Positions 1 through 6,778 are shown, numbered from the stretch's first letter. The stretch: DNA of 64,000 nucleotides from 2-02-FULL-55-14 sp964534125 (GCA_964534125.1 CAZHOJ010000006.1:1-64000), one strand, 5' to 3'. The notes: a model not told the origin generated them from the sequence alone. Program-made: numbers and translations.

Positions 1-1
1 G

Positions 2-884
2 TTATGTGCAACGCAACTCATCCGTGATCTAGCCCGCAGCCGGCGTCTACAGGAGACAAACATGCCTCATCTTCACGATCAGCTTGACCTCCCACGTTGT
101 CCTCATTGTGGAGTCGATAAGCCATCTCTTCACATGACGAAGAATTTCAATACTGATAGGCACAATGGAGGCAGGCAACGGTTTTGGCGAACATATTCTT
201 GCCGGAATTGTGGCGGTGCAATACTAGCCGGTGCTAATTCCGACCGGGGGAATGTCGAAGAAATGTATCCGCGAGCTCCAATCGAGCAATTCGACTTTGA
301 GAATCTGCCTACAGAGGTGGCAGACGATTTCCGAGAAGCACTTGACTGTTATTCGATTTCCAGATTTAACGCATTCGCAGCAATGGCGAGACGAACAGTT
401 CAGTCGATCTCGACGAATCTGGGAGCCAAAGGCGGGGATAAGGTTCTCTCTCAGTTGAAAGAGCTCAAGGAATTAGCCCAGATTGACGATGAGACCTTCG
501 ATATCCTCAAGCAGATAGTTGTCGGTGGCCACGATGGTGCACATCCTCACCTTCCGAAACTGTCTCCTGAGCGAGCCGGTGTGCTCTTGGAGCTGATGAA
601 GGATGTTCTTCATCAGTTGTTCGTTCGAAAGGCCAAGATAAAAGCCGCAATCGAGTTGCGCAAAAAGAGTACAGAACCAAATGCGCCGGCTGCGGGCTAG
701 CCAGTTTTTGGAGTTGCGCTGCACATAACAGCGGCAACAACGGCGCTCACCCACTGTAGAACATAGCCGCTCCACGGTTTTTGTTCACGTGGCAAGCGCC
801 TACGGCCGCGAAAATGGGATTCGATAGCGGCCTCCGGCGCCAGTTGTAGAGTTCACAAAAACCGCGGCGTTGTTGCCGCAAACG
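2..884 (+). mobile_element. Cassette 1 (DUF4145-like gene) with long terminal inverted repeats
   Basis: The unit runs from the G/TT crossover at 1/2 to that at 884/885. Its arms 1-45 and 684-729 are inverted repeats: the outer 18 bases match with one mismatch, then about 10 bases diverge, then CTAGCCCGCAGCCGGCG (29-45) is matched perfectly by 684-700. The inner right arm overlaps the last codons and stop of the cargo gene. Confidence 0.75.
62..700 (+). CDS. Zinc-ribbon DUF4145-like protein (cassette cargo)
   Basis: This 212-residue protein has an N-terminal zinc ribbon (Cys13-x2-Cys16 and Cys47-x2-Cys50) followed by a helical domain. The segment around residues 92-116 (YSISRFNAFAAMARRTVQSI) is characteristic of the DUF4145 family. 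The family has no settled biochemical function; members often occur in accessory regions and beside or fused to restriction or defence genes, which is family knowledge and not shown here. The gene is the only cargo of cassette 1. The ATG at 62 follows an AGGAGA Shine-Dalgarno-like stretch at 51-56. The C-terminal residues APAAG are encoded inside the cassette's right inverted-repeat arm, so they may not be functional protein sequence. Fold assignment is fairly secure, role unknown. Confidence 0.8.
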   Translation: MPHLHDQLDLPRCPHCGVDKPSLHMTKNFNTDRHNGGRQRFWRTYSCRNCGGAILAGANSDRGNVEEMYPRAPIEQFDFENLPTEVADDFREALDCYSISRFNAFAAMARRTVQSISTNLGAKGGDKVLSQLKELKELAQIDDETFDILKQIVVGGHDGAHPHLPKLSPERAGVLLELMKDVLHQLFVRKAKIKAAIELRKKSTEPNAPAAG

Positions 885-890
885 TTGCAC
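721..890 (+). repeat. attC-like site 1 (short subfamily)
   Basis: The site starts with R'' GCACATAAC (721-729) and ends at R' GTTGCACGC (884-892). The L'' box GCGGCAACAACGGCG pairs with CGGCGTTGTTGCCGC before AAAC-GTT. Further in, CGGTTTTTGT pairs with ACAAAAACCG and GGCCGC with GCGGCC. The unequal spacers (A against AAAC) would leave extrahelical bases, as in known folded attC sites. Confidence 0.75.
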
Positions 891-1251
891 GCCATGTCCA
901 GCGGCTTCAAAGTGGAGATGGGTCCAGGCACGCAACAACCCGTAGTGCGGACTCGAAGTAACGGTTGTTTAGGAATTGAATCGGAGGGCGACTGCATCGC
1001 CGCTGTCCACGGCGTGCAACACGCGCAACAATGGCGCTCACTCTTTAAGAGTGCGCCTGGCGTGGTGGCCGGATCTACATTCTTGAGCTTGAACCGGAAG
1101 GTACAGGCCCCCCTCCTGATCTAATCTAGGCAGGCGAACTCCTGCGACCACGCCAGTCGCACACAGTTGAGTTCGCTCCATGGTCCGCCCGCACACGGGC
1201 CATGAAGCGCTTATAATGTGCGGGCGTCCCACGGCATTGTTGCGCGGAACG
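885..1251 (+). mobile_element. Cassette 2 (no recognisable gene)
   Basis: The unit contains only about 125 bp besides its attC-like site (1011-1257). Its arms 884-905 and 999-1020 are inverted repeats with about 19 of 22 matches. An open frame at 870-1124 crosses both palindromes and is not credible as a gene. I see no RNA-gene signature or promoter in the short spacer. Confidence 0.65.
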
Positions 1252-1257
1252 TTGTGC
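1011..1257 (+). repeat. attC-like site 2 (long subfamily)
   Basis: The R'' core is GGCGTGCAAC (1011-1020) and the R' core GTTGTGCGCC (1251-1260). GCGCAACAATGGCG on the left pairs with GGCATTGTTGCGC on the right. The interior differs from the short sites and carries CCTGGCGTGGT near 1055 opposed to ACCACGCCAG near 1150, plus a terminal hairpin around 1187-1227. Confidence 0.7.
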
Positions 1258-1648
1258 GCCATGCCGGCGCGCTGTAAGGTTCGTCAGGAGGAAAATCAAA
1301 AGCGGTCTTTAATTACTACTGATCCAACGGTTGTACCATGAGAACAACCATGCTACCAGCAGTATCCACGGTCCAGCCGGCAAGAGAGAGCATCGCGCGC
1401 CGTCACGGGCGCACAACACGCGGCACAATGGCGCTCACTCGTTCATAGTGCTCCTGGCGTGCTAGCAGTTTCTACAACCAGGAGCGGAGGTCCGGAGGGA
1501 ACGAGCCCCCCTCCTGTCCTAGAATCAGGGAGCGATTTCCAGTGAGCACGCCAGTCGCACACAGGTGAGTTCGCTCCATGGCCCGCGCACACGGGGCCAT
1601 TGAGTGCTGAAGACGTGTGCGCGGCCCACGGCATTGTGCCGCGGAACG
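1252..1648 (+). mobile_element. Cassette 3 (no convincing gene)
   Basis: About 155 bp lie outside the attC-like site. Inverted arms of about 20 bp occur at 1251-1273 and 1396-1417. The only starts are a 26-codon frame at 1261-1341 and a 36-codon frame from 1338 that runs into the palindrome. Neither has recognisable content, although CAGGAGGAAAA at 1288-1298 resembles a ribosome-binding site. Confidence 0.6.
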
Positions 1649-1654
1649 TTACAC
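1408..1654 (+). repeat. attC-like site 3 (long subfamily)
   Basis: R'' GGCGCACAAC (1408-1417) matches the start core of cassette 3. CGGCACAATGGCG on the left pairs with GGCATTGTGCCG on the right before GAAC-GTTACACGC (R' at 1648). The body is closely related to site 2, including the CCTGGCGTGCT/AGCACGCCAG stem and the CCATGGCCCG-containing terminal loop. Confidence 0.7.
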
Positions 1655-2774
1655 GCAACGCGATTCATTGAAAAAGTTAGGGTGCACGTCATCAAATCTC
1701 GCTCTCACATGATAATCCTTCTGGGAGGATTGATGCTCGCTGATCATCTCCTTCCGGCTCAAGGCTTTTTCCCTCATCAGATTGGAGATGCCTGGTACTA
1801 CACATGCATGGTCAACGCGAATGTCTTGACCCGTGAGAGAGCGATTGTGCGGGACACAGTCCTCCCAAATGGCTATACCTATGCGGTCGGGGGCGCCATT
1901 GCTCTTGGCATGTTTCATCGCGTTCAGAACGATACGGTTCTTCTCCACGCTGAGATAGATTCAGAAGACTACGTCTTCTTGACCCGGACAGCCCAGGTTG
2001 GAGACACGCTATGCTGGTTCCCAAAGAATGGCGTCCATGAACCGATCATTGTAGTAAATGTCGACACTGACACGATGTACTCTTTAGGTCGTACATGGTA
2101 CGGTCCTAGGTGGACCATCTCACTGTTTGACAGTCAAAGCGTCAGATCAGGACCGGGCACTCCGTACTACACGTGGACGATTCAGGATAGTCTAGGGGTC
2201 TGGTCTACTTCGGATGGATTGACGGGTGAAATGTGCTCATTGCAGGGAGCCCGATTGGGCGGCATCGCGTATGGCACTACAGTCGGCGTGGCCGGGTCAC
2301 TTCCGTCGGAGATTCCTCACGCCACTCAGCTCAGCGCATATCCAAACCCCTTCAATCCATCGACAATCATCGAGATCGAAGGTAGCTCCCAACTGACAGA
2401 TCCTGTTCTCAGGATATTCGATATGCTTGGTCGCGAAGTGGATCACATCGATTTGGGAACATCGCGGACAACACCCATGACAGTTCAGTGGGCCCCTAGT
2501 CAACTATCCTCGGGGACCTACTTCGCCAGAGTTTTACTCTCGACTGGTATTGGTTTCACGCGCTTAGTTCTGCTCAGATGACGTGCACCCCAACAAAAGA
2601 ATAGAATCGCGCAGCGTGTAACAGGCGCAACAACGGCGTTCACCACGATGAGAACGGGGCCACTCCACGGTTTTGCTCGCAGATTCAGCGCCTACGGGCG
2701 CGAGAATGGGAATCAGAGCGCCCTCCGGCGCCTATCGTGTAGCTCGCAAAACCGCGGCGTTGTTGCGCCAAACG
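1649..2774 (+). mobile_element. Cassette 4 (secreted T9SS-tail protein) with long terminal inverted repeats
   Basis: The arms 1648-1693 and 2577-2622 are inverted repeats: GTTACACGC, GCGATTC and GGGTGCACGTCATC occur in both with short diverged segments between. The left arm contains the candidate GTG start of the cargo gene and the right arm its stop codon, so the repeats flank the gene almost without spacer. Confidence 0.75.
1682..2581 (+). CDS. Secreted protein with T9SS type A sorting domain (cassette cargo)
   Basis: With the GTG start at 1682 this is a 299-residue protein. That start gives a basic n-region (HVIKSRSH) followed by a hydrophobic core ending in PAQ, a plausible Sec signal peptide; the ATG at 1709 is the alternative. 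The middle has no domain I recognise. The last 85 residues contain AYPNPFNPSTIIEIEG and LRIFDMLGREV and end in the basic TRLVLLR, the pattern of the type A C-terminal domain that directs Bacteroidota/Ignavibacteria proteins through the type IX system for surface attachment or release. An in-frame extension to 1604 would read through the attC-like palindrome and is rejected. Function of the exported part is unknown. Confidence 0.8.
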   Translation: MHVIKSRSHMIILLGGLMLADHLLPAQGFFPHQIGDAWYYTCMVNANVLTRERAIVRDTVLPNGYTYAVGGAIALGMFHRVQNDTVLLHAEIDSEDYVFLTRTAQVGDTLCWFPKNGVHEPIIVVNVDTDTMYSLGRTWYGPRWTISLFDSQSVRSGPGTPYYTWTIQDSLGVWSTSDGLTGEMCSLQGARLGGIAYGTTVGVAGSLPSEIPHATQLSAYPNPFNPSTIIEIEGSSQLTDPVLRIFDMLGREVDHIDLGTSRTTPMTVQWAPSQLSSGTYFARVLLSTGIGFTRLVLLR

Positions 2775-2780
2775 TTAGGC
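2614..2780 (+). repeat. attC-like site 4 (short subfamily)
   Basis: R'' GCGTGTAAC (2614-2622) is complementary to the start of cassette 4. GGCGCAACAACGGCG pairs with CGGCGTTGTTGCGCC, and CACGGTTTTGC pairs with GCAAAACCGCG further in. R' is GTTAGGC at 2774-2780, a perfect match to the classical GTTRRRY core. Confidence 0.8.
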
Positions 2781-5103
2781 GCAACTGCCCCTTCAGAATT
2801 CCAGCAGCTACAATGAGTCCACCTCTATGAAGGTATTAGTCTGCTTCTGGGCACTGCCTGCTCTCCTACTCACGGCATCGAATCCAATTCGCGCACAGTG
2901 GGTGCAAACGAATGGCCCGTATGGTGGCTCTGTCGAATGTTTCGCCGTATCGGACACGAACCTATTCGTCGGCACCAAACGCACTGTCTATCGTTCCACG
3001 GTTACTGACACTCGCTGGCTTCCGGCCCATACGGGTTTGCCTCAGGATTGGGTCACGTCTCTTATCGTATCTGGCACCACTCTTATTGCTGGGACAAACC
3101 TCTACGGCGCTTTTCGATCCACAGATCTCGGCGAATCATGGTCGGCAGTCAATCTGGGCTCCGAACAAAAATACATCACTTCAGCAGCCCTTTTGGACTC
3201 ATTCTTCTTTATGGGTTTGTACGGGCCGGGTGTTGTCCGATCCACGGACAACGGCATTTCCTGGACGGGTGTGAACTCAGGCCTGAGTTCAACCAATATT
3301 GTGTGTCTTGCAGTTTCCGGGACGCATCTCTTTGCCGGATCGTCTGCGGGTCCTTTTGTTTCTGTCGATGACGGCTCAACCTGGACCGCGATCAACTCGG
3401 GTCTACAATATACAGCCGTGACTTCTTTTGCCTTCTCAGATTCATATCTCTTTGTGGGTTCATCCCGAGGCGTCTTCCGCTCCAGCGACAATGGCACAAG
3501 CTGGACATCAGTTAACTCGGGTCTGACAGACAAATATGTGCATTGTCTCGTCAGGTCGGACACTTATCTTTTTGCCGGAACTGCCTTGGCTGGTCTTTTT
3601 TATTCCACTGACGACGGAACATCGTGGACTGCGGTCAACTCCGGCTTGCCAGCCAAGGAAATCCGATCATTGGCTGTATCGGGCACAACGATTCTGGCCG
3701 GCCCTGACGGCGGTGGAGTCTTCCTGTCCACCGACAATGGCTCAACCTGGACGCCCTTCAATACAGGTTTGAGGGATCTTGACGTCAAGATTCTGGCCGT
3801 TTCGGACACGATTCTATTTACCGGAACAGACGCCGGCGGGATCTTTCGCTCTACCGACAGCGGTTCAACCTGGACTTCGACTAACTCAGGCTTGACGAAC
3901 TTGTACATCTCCTGTCTGGCAGCTTTCCCCGTGGGAGGGGGAGGCATGAACCTTTACGCCGGGGCTTTTCATAGTTTCTATCTCTCGACCAACAACGGTT
4001 CAACCTGGACACCGATCGACAATGGCTTGGGTGGACCCGACATAAGAGCGGTTCTCGTTTCGGGGGAATACCTCTTTGTTGGTTCTTTCGGCACGGGTAT
4101 TGCCCGGTCCATGGACAACGGGAAAACCTGGACGTCGGCACACGATGGCCTGACTGACTGGGCGGTCACTGCTCTTGCGACTTCAAGCAACATACTTTTT
4201 GCTGGCACTCTCGGAGGCTTTTTTCACTCTTCCAACAATGGTACGAGCTGGGCGGAGGCCGGCTCCGGCTTGCCGATACCTCCGCTTATCACCTTTCTCA
4301 ATACCTCGGGCACGTATCTGTTTGCCGGCACTGACGATAGCGGGATATTTCGCTCCACCGATAATGGAGCAACCTGGACGGCCGCCAATGATGGTTTGCT
4401 GAACTATGACGGGTTGTGGAACGGCAATGTCTCGGCTTTGGAAGTCTCTGGCACCTCGCTTTTTGCGGCGACTGCGAATGGAATATTCTTGTCCACTAAT
4501 AACGGACAAACTTGGTCCGATGTGAGCTCAAATATGACAAAGAGCCCGGTTCTTTCATTGGCGCTAATGGACACGGACCTCTATGCGGCGAATTACTACG
4601 GAATCTGGAAACGGCCTATTGCCCAGATGATCACCTCGGCGGAAACGATTCCTTCTGGACTGCCAAATGACTTTGTGCTTTATCAAAACTATCCGAACCC
4701 CTTTAATTCAAGGACGACAATTTCATTCGTTCTTCCTTCAACCACATTCGTATCACTACGGTTGTTTGACGCCTTGGGAAGAGAGCTTGCTGTTCTCGTC
4801 TCTGAAGAGTTGGCCCCTGGAATTCATGCCCGTCAATGGGACGCTTCTGACCATGCCAGCGGCATCTATTTTTATGTATTGCATGCCGGTTCGTTTGTCG
4901 AGACAAAGAAGCTAATCCTTGCTAGGTGAAAAAGCAGCTGCACATAACAGCGGCAACAACGGCGCTCACCGATGGGAGAGCTTGGCCGCTCCACGGTTTT
5001 TGTTCACGAGCCCAGCGCCTACGGCCGCGGGAAGGGGAATCATTAGCGGCCTCCGGCGCCTGTTGTAGAGTTCACAAAAACCGCGGCGTTGTTGCCGCAA
5101 ACG
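2775..5103 (+). mobile_element. Cassette 5 (700-residue Asp-box protein)
   Basis: This is the largest unit, 2.3 kb, and carries one very long gene. Its end cores match less well than the others: the start GTTAGGCGCAACTGC and the right end GCAGCTGCACATAAC agree at 12 of 15 positions, and no longer inverted repeat is evident. The right palindrome may have been exchanged with that of another cassette. Confidence 0.65.
2827..4929 (+). CDS. Secreted Asp-box (BNR-like) beta-propeller protein with T9SS tail
   Basis: This 700-residue protein starts with a Sec signal peptide (hydrophobic LPALLLTASNPIRAQ). It contains about 13 repeats with the Asp-box signature S-x-D-x-G-x-[ST]-W (for example STDNGSTW, SSDNGTSW), spaced about 43-50 residues apart, which fold as blades of Vps10/sialidase-type propellers. 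The last 90 residues (LYQNYPNPFNSRTTISF, LRLFDALGREL, GIYFYVLHAGSF, TKKLILAR) form a type A T9SS sorting domain. The expected site of action is the cell surface or outside it. Asp boxes are structural, so no enzymatic role follows. A protein of this size is unusual as integron cargo. The repeats are also visible at DNA level and could allow blade-number change by slippage. Confidence 0.88.
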   Translation: MKVLVCFWALPALLLTASNPIRAQWVQTNGPYGGSVECFAVSDTNLFVGTKRTVYRSTVTDTRWLPAHTGLPQDWVTSLIVSGTTLIAGTNLYGAFRSTDLGESWSAVNLGSEQKYITSAALLDSFFFMGLYGPGVVRSTDNGISWTGVNSGLSSTNIVCLAVSGTHLFAGSSAGPFVSVDDGSTWTAINSGLQYTAVTSFAFSDSYLFVGSSRGVFRSSDNGTSWTSVNSGLTDKYVHCLVRSDTYLFAGTALAGLFYSTDDGTSWTAVNSGLPAKEIRSLAVSGTTILAGPDGGGVFLSTDNGSTWTPFNTGLRDLDVKILAVSDTILFTGTDAGGIFRSTDSGSTWTSTNSGLTNLYISCLAAFPVGGGGMNLYAGAFHSFYLSTNNGSTWTPIDNGLGGPDIRAVLVSGEYLFVGSFGTGIARSMDNGKTWTSAHDGLTDWAVTALATSSNILFAGTLGGFFHSSNNGTSWAEAGSGLPIPPLITFLNTSGTYLFAGTDDSGIFRSTDNGATWTAANDGLLNYDGLWNGNVSALEVSGTSLFAATANGIFLSTNNGQTWSDVSSNMTKSPVLSLALMDTDLYAANYYGIWKRPIAQMITSAETIPSGLPNDFVLYQNYPNPFNSRTTISFVLPSTTFVSLRLFDALGRELAVLVSEELAPGIHARQWDASDHASGIYFYVLHAGSFVETKKLILAR

Positions 5104-5109
5104 TTACAC
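4940..5109 (+). repeat. attC-like site 5 (short subfamily)
   Basis: R'' GCACATAAC (4940-4948) and R' GTTACACGC (5103-5111) enclose a palindrome nearly identical to site 1: GCGGCAACAACGGCG against CGGCGTTGTTGCCGC, CGGTTTTTGT against ACAAAAACCG, and GGCCGC against GCGGCC. Near identity to site 1 over most of its length suggests recent common origin. Confidence 0.78.
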
Positions 5110-5154
5110 GCAACACAGCTCATTGAAATGTTAGCTCGCCGGCGGACAGGTAGG

Positions 5155-5466
5155 CTATTGAGGTAGGTATTTCTGAAGGTTCTTGGGAGTTGCTCCCAAT
5201 GCGAGAAGGGAGCGGATCAGCAGGTCCATGGAAACAGTCGGATCCCCTGCCTCCATCTTGGCGACTCGGGACTGGCTTGACTGAATGCGACGAGCGAATT
5301 CGATTTGCGTGAGATTCTTCTCACGACGTTTCTTCTGAAGATCCTTGGCAAGCTGGAGTTTGAGCTCGATATAGGCGACTTCCTGATCCGAGAGATCCAG
5401 GAATTCCTTCGTGCTTCCAACCTTCCAGCCAGCAGCCTCGAGCCGTTTTTGCTTTGATTTGTTCAT
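5155..5466 (-). CDS. higA: XRE-family antitoxin (HigA-like)
   Basis: The 103-residue protein has a C-terminal helix-turn-helix of the XRE/Cro type (LTQIEFARRIQSSQSRVAKM, about residues 50-71), which would bind the operon's operator and neutralise the toxin. The N-terminal half is a charged helix (QEVAYIELKLQLAKDLQKKR). It starts 12 bp after the toxin gene, in the toxin-first order typical of higBA loci. In cassette arrays such pairs are known to stabilise the array by killing cells that lose it; that role here is inference. Family assignment is secure, the exact name less so. Confidence 0.85.
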   Translation of the reverse strand: MNKSKQKRLEAAGWKVGSTKEFLDLSDQEVAYIELKLQLAKDLQKKRREKNLTQIEFARRIQSSQSRVAKMEAGDPTVSMDLLIRSLLALGATPKNLQKYLPQ

Positions 5467-5478
5467 TCACACGTTCCT

Positions 5479-5811
5479 TTAGATACTGTCGTAATGCTTC
5501 AATCGACGTTTACAGGTATCGATAACGGTTTTGGGTGTTGTTCGAGATTTCTTCTCAAAAACCTCGACGATTATGATGGCATCAAGATCCAGCCGATATA
5601 TGATCCGCCAGGTGACCCGCTCGTCATTCACACGCAGTTCGTGCACGCGAGGGCCTATCGTTGGCATTGGCCGGGACCAGGGAAGCGACAGCTTCTCCCC
5701 GGCCTGCAGCCGTCTCAGCATGAATCCGGTTTCCACTCGGGCCAATGACGAGAACGGAGGAGTTTTTACTTCCCCATGGAGCCAAACGAGTGGTTTGTCG
5801 AGTTCGCTCAT
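5479..5811 (-). CDS. higB: RelE/ParE-superfamily toxin (Gp49-like, HigB type)
   Basis: The 110-residue protein matches the phage-derived Gp49-like/HigB family. The diagnostic run is KPLVWLHGEVKTPPFSSLAR, then GFMLRRLQAGEKLSLPWSRP, HELRVNDERVTWRIIYRLD, and a C-terminal TPKTVIDTCKRRLKHYD. Family members are ribosome-dependent or related mRNA interferases. The gene is first in the pair, followed by the XRE antitoxin. The likely promoter lies in 5812-5850, inside or beside the cassette's right inverted arm, where a TATCCGACATAATGT stretch could also act as operator. It has full family length and no obvious truncation, so it is probably functional. Confidence 0.88.
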   Translation of the reverse strand: MSELDKPLVWLHGEVKTPPFSSLARVETGFMLRRLQAGEKLSLPWSRPMPTIGPRVHELRVNDERVTWRIIYRLDLDAIIIVEVFEKKSRTTPKTVIDTCKRRLKHYDSI

Positions 5812-5885
5812 GCGGAATCAAGATATGTCATATCCGACATAATGTCAAGCCCGCCGGCGCGCTAACGAAAGCACTGTGCTGTGCA

Positions 5886-6010
5886 GCATGTAACACGGCC
5901 AACAACGGCGCTCACAGAGAGTAGAGCTTGGTTGCTCCACGCTTCTTGCTCATAATGCAAGCGCCTCCCGCCGCGGGAATGAGATTCATAACGACCGCCG
6001 GCATGTAGGC
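5886..6010 (+). repeat. attC-like site 6, left half only
   Basis: R'' GCATGTAAC (5886-5894) and the left arm (GGCCAACAACGGCGCTCAC, then GCTCCACGCTTCTTGCTCA and GCGCCTCCCGCCGCGGGAA) align with sites 1 and 5 up to about 6003. The right arm that should follow is missing. A lipoprotein gene follows instead, and a core-like end (GACGAAAC-GTTACACGC) appears only at 6505-6521. This is a split or rearranged site. Confidence 0.65.
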
Positions 6011-6062
6011 CGAAGCTCTTTTCTCTCAACAGTCCGGTATTTGGATTCAGAAGGAAATTGCC

Positions 6063-6461
6063 ATGACCGACAAATTAGCTTCTCGACTTCCGAAAGCGGG
6101 TATTGCGGTGCTCTGCGCCCTAACCCTTCTTTTGTCGTTCGCGTGCGATGACTCGAGCACAGCTCCCACGCAAAATACTCCAAAGATCTCCGTGCAATTG
6201 CGAAATATGGACACGTACGAGCATCCTACGGTCGGAGGCGATGAAGAAGGTGCACGCATCACCAAGCAGGCCCAGCATTATCGGGTGAGCGAGATTCGGC
6301 GGGACGAAAGTACCAACTGGGTCGCCGTCTACGTCTACCAACCCCGGGCTGGCTATGTAGGAACTGACTATGCTGAACTCGAGATTCACACCAACACTGT
6401 CGGCACCCCTGAACACGACAAGGTGACCACACTCGTCTTCCAGTTCACAATCACGAACTGA
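6063..6461 (+). CDS. Small lipoprotein of unknown function
   Basis: The protein has 132 residues, with a signal peptide (KAGIAVLCALTLLLSFAC) and a lipobox-like cysteine at about residue 28, so it is probably a lipoprotein. The mature part is acidic and beta-rich (ISVQLRNMD, WVAVYVYQPR, YAELEIHTN, TLVFQFTITN), which suggests a small beta-sandwich, but I do not recognise the family. It lies between the left half of attC-like site 6 and a core-like end at 6513, so it may be cargo of a damaged cassette or DNA inserted into that site. There is no strong Shine-Dalgarno sequence; AGGAAATTGCC ahead of the ATG is the best candidate. Confidence 0.7.
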   Translation: MTDKLASRLPKAGIAVLCALTLLLSFACDDSSTAPTQNTPKISVQLRNMDTYEHPTVGGDEEGARITKQAQHYRVSEIRRDESTNWVAVYVYQPRAGYVGTDYAELEIHTNTVGTPEHDKVTTLVFQFTITN

Positions 6462-6504
6462 TTATGTGCCGGAGACTCACACCGGCAGCCGCGCGCCTGC
6501 GCCT

Positions 6505-6521
6505 GACGAAACGTTACACGC
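6505..6521 (+). repeat. Isolated attC right-end core, last in the array
   Basis: GACGAAAC-GTTACACGC repeats the right end of the other sites. The bases that follow (CAGCACAGCTCATT) copy the first bases of cassette 6 (5112-5125) almost exactly. No further palindrome lies to the right. This is probably the start of a decayed last cassette. Confidence 0.55.
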
Positions 6522-6567
6522 AGCACAGCTCATTTGTGCGCTAGCGTGCACATCTCCAGGGGCAACA

Positions 6568-6642
6568 ATGGAACACAATGAGCTTATACCAAAGGGCTTC
6601 GCGCAGTATGAGCGGGCAGGCGCGATCACGATCAGAAGGTAA
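6568..6642 (+). CDS. 24-codon frame, possible remnant of last cassette gene
   Basis: An ATG preceded by CCAGGGGCAAC opens a short frame (MEHNELIPKGFAQYERAGAI and four more residues) 55 bp after the last cassette core, the usual distance for cassette genes here. It then hits TAA. It reads like the beginning of a larger protein, but I cannot name one. The rest of 6462-6778 shows no gene. Confidence 0.25.
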   Translation: MEHNELIPKGFAQYERAGAITIRR

Positions 6643-6778
6643 CGATCGGCCTTTTCAGCATATTGCATCCGTACGAACCTTTGTCCGCATCTGACGAACG
6701 GCCCTGCCCCGGCGGCAGGAGTGGAACAGCCGTCAGCCATTCATAGGAATCCTCTCTCCGTCCGACCGGACCATCAGA

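Larger units (their letters stand above)
5104..5894 (-). mobile_element. Cassette 6 (toxin-antitoxin pair, inverted) with long terminal inverted repeats
   Basis: The arms 5103-5145 and 5850-5894 are inverted repeats that share GTTACA, GC, CACAGC, GTTAGC and CGCCGGCGG. The cargo is transcribed leftwards, opposite to the array. This is typical of toxin-antitoxin cassettes, which carry their own promoter. The unit's attC-like site is incomplete. Confidence 0.7.
1..6521 (+). mobile_element. Integron-like cassette array (CALIN-type, no integrase in window)
   Basis: At least six units lie head to tail, separated by large imperfect palindromes. Each palindrome ends in an AAAC-GTT or GGAAC-GTT core and begins with a complementary core ending in AAC. 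The start core of a unit (for example GTTATGTGC at 1) is the reverse complement of the core at its own right end (GCACATAAC at 721), exactly as expected when a cassette recombines at the G/TT of attC. This match holds perfectly for units 1-4, with one mismatch for unit 6 and three mismatches over 15 bases for unit 5. No tyrosine recombinase is visible; because R' cores lie on the right, attI and intI would be expected to the left of the window. The palindromes are longer (about 167-247 bp) than most described attC sites, so attC identity is a strong inference rather than proof. Confidence 0.75.

Noticed and set aside
870..1124. 84-codon frame across cassettes 1 and 2
   Set aside because: It runs through both palindromes; its reading frame is created by the repeat sequence, as are the similar frames at 2648-2830 and 4926-5126, which share NRGVVA(A/P)NV-type strings.
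3102..3563. Antisense frames (3102-3563, 3600-3947) opposite the Asp-box gene
   Set aside because: They mirror the repeated sense codons; the Val/Glu/Pro-rich periodic product reflects the Asp-box repeats.
1..6521. Transposon or IS element
   Set aside because: No transposase gene and no target-site duplication seen; the core pairing fits cassette recombination better.
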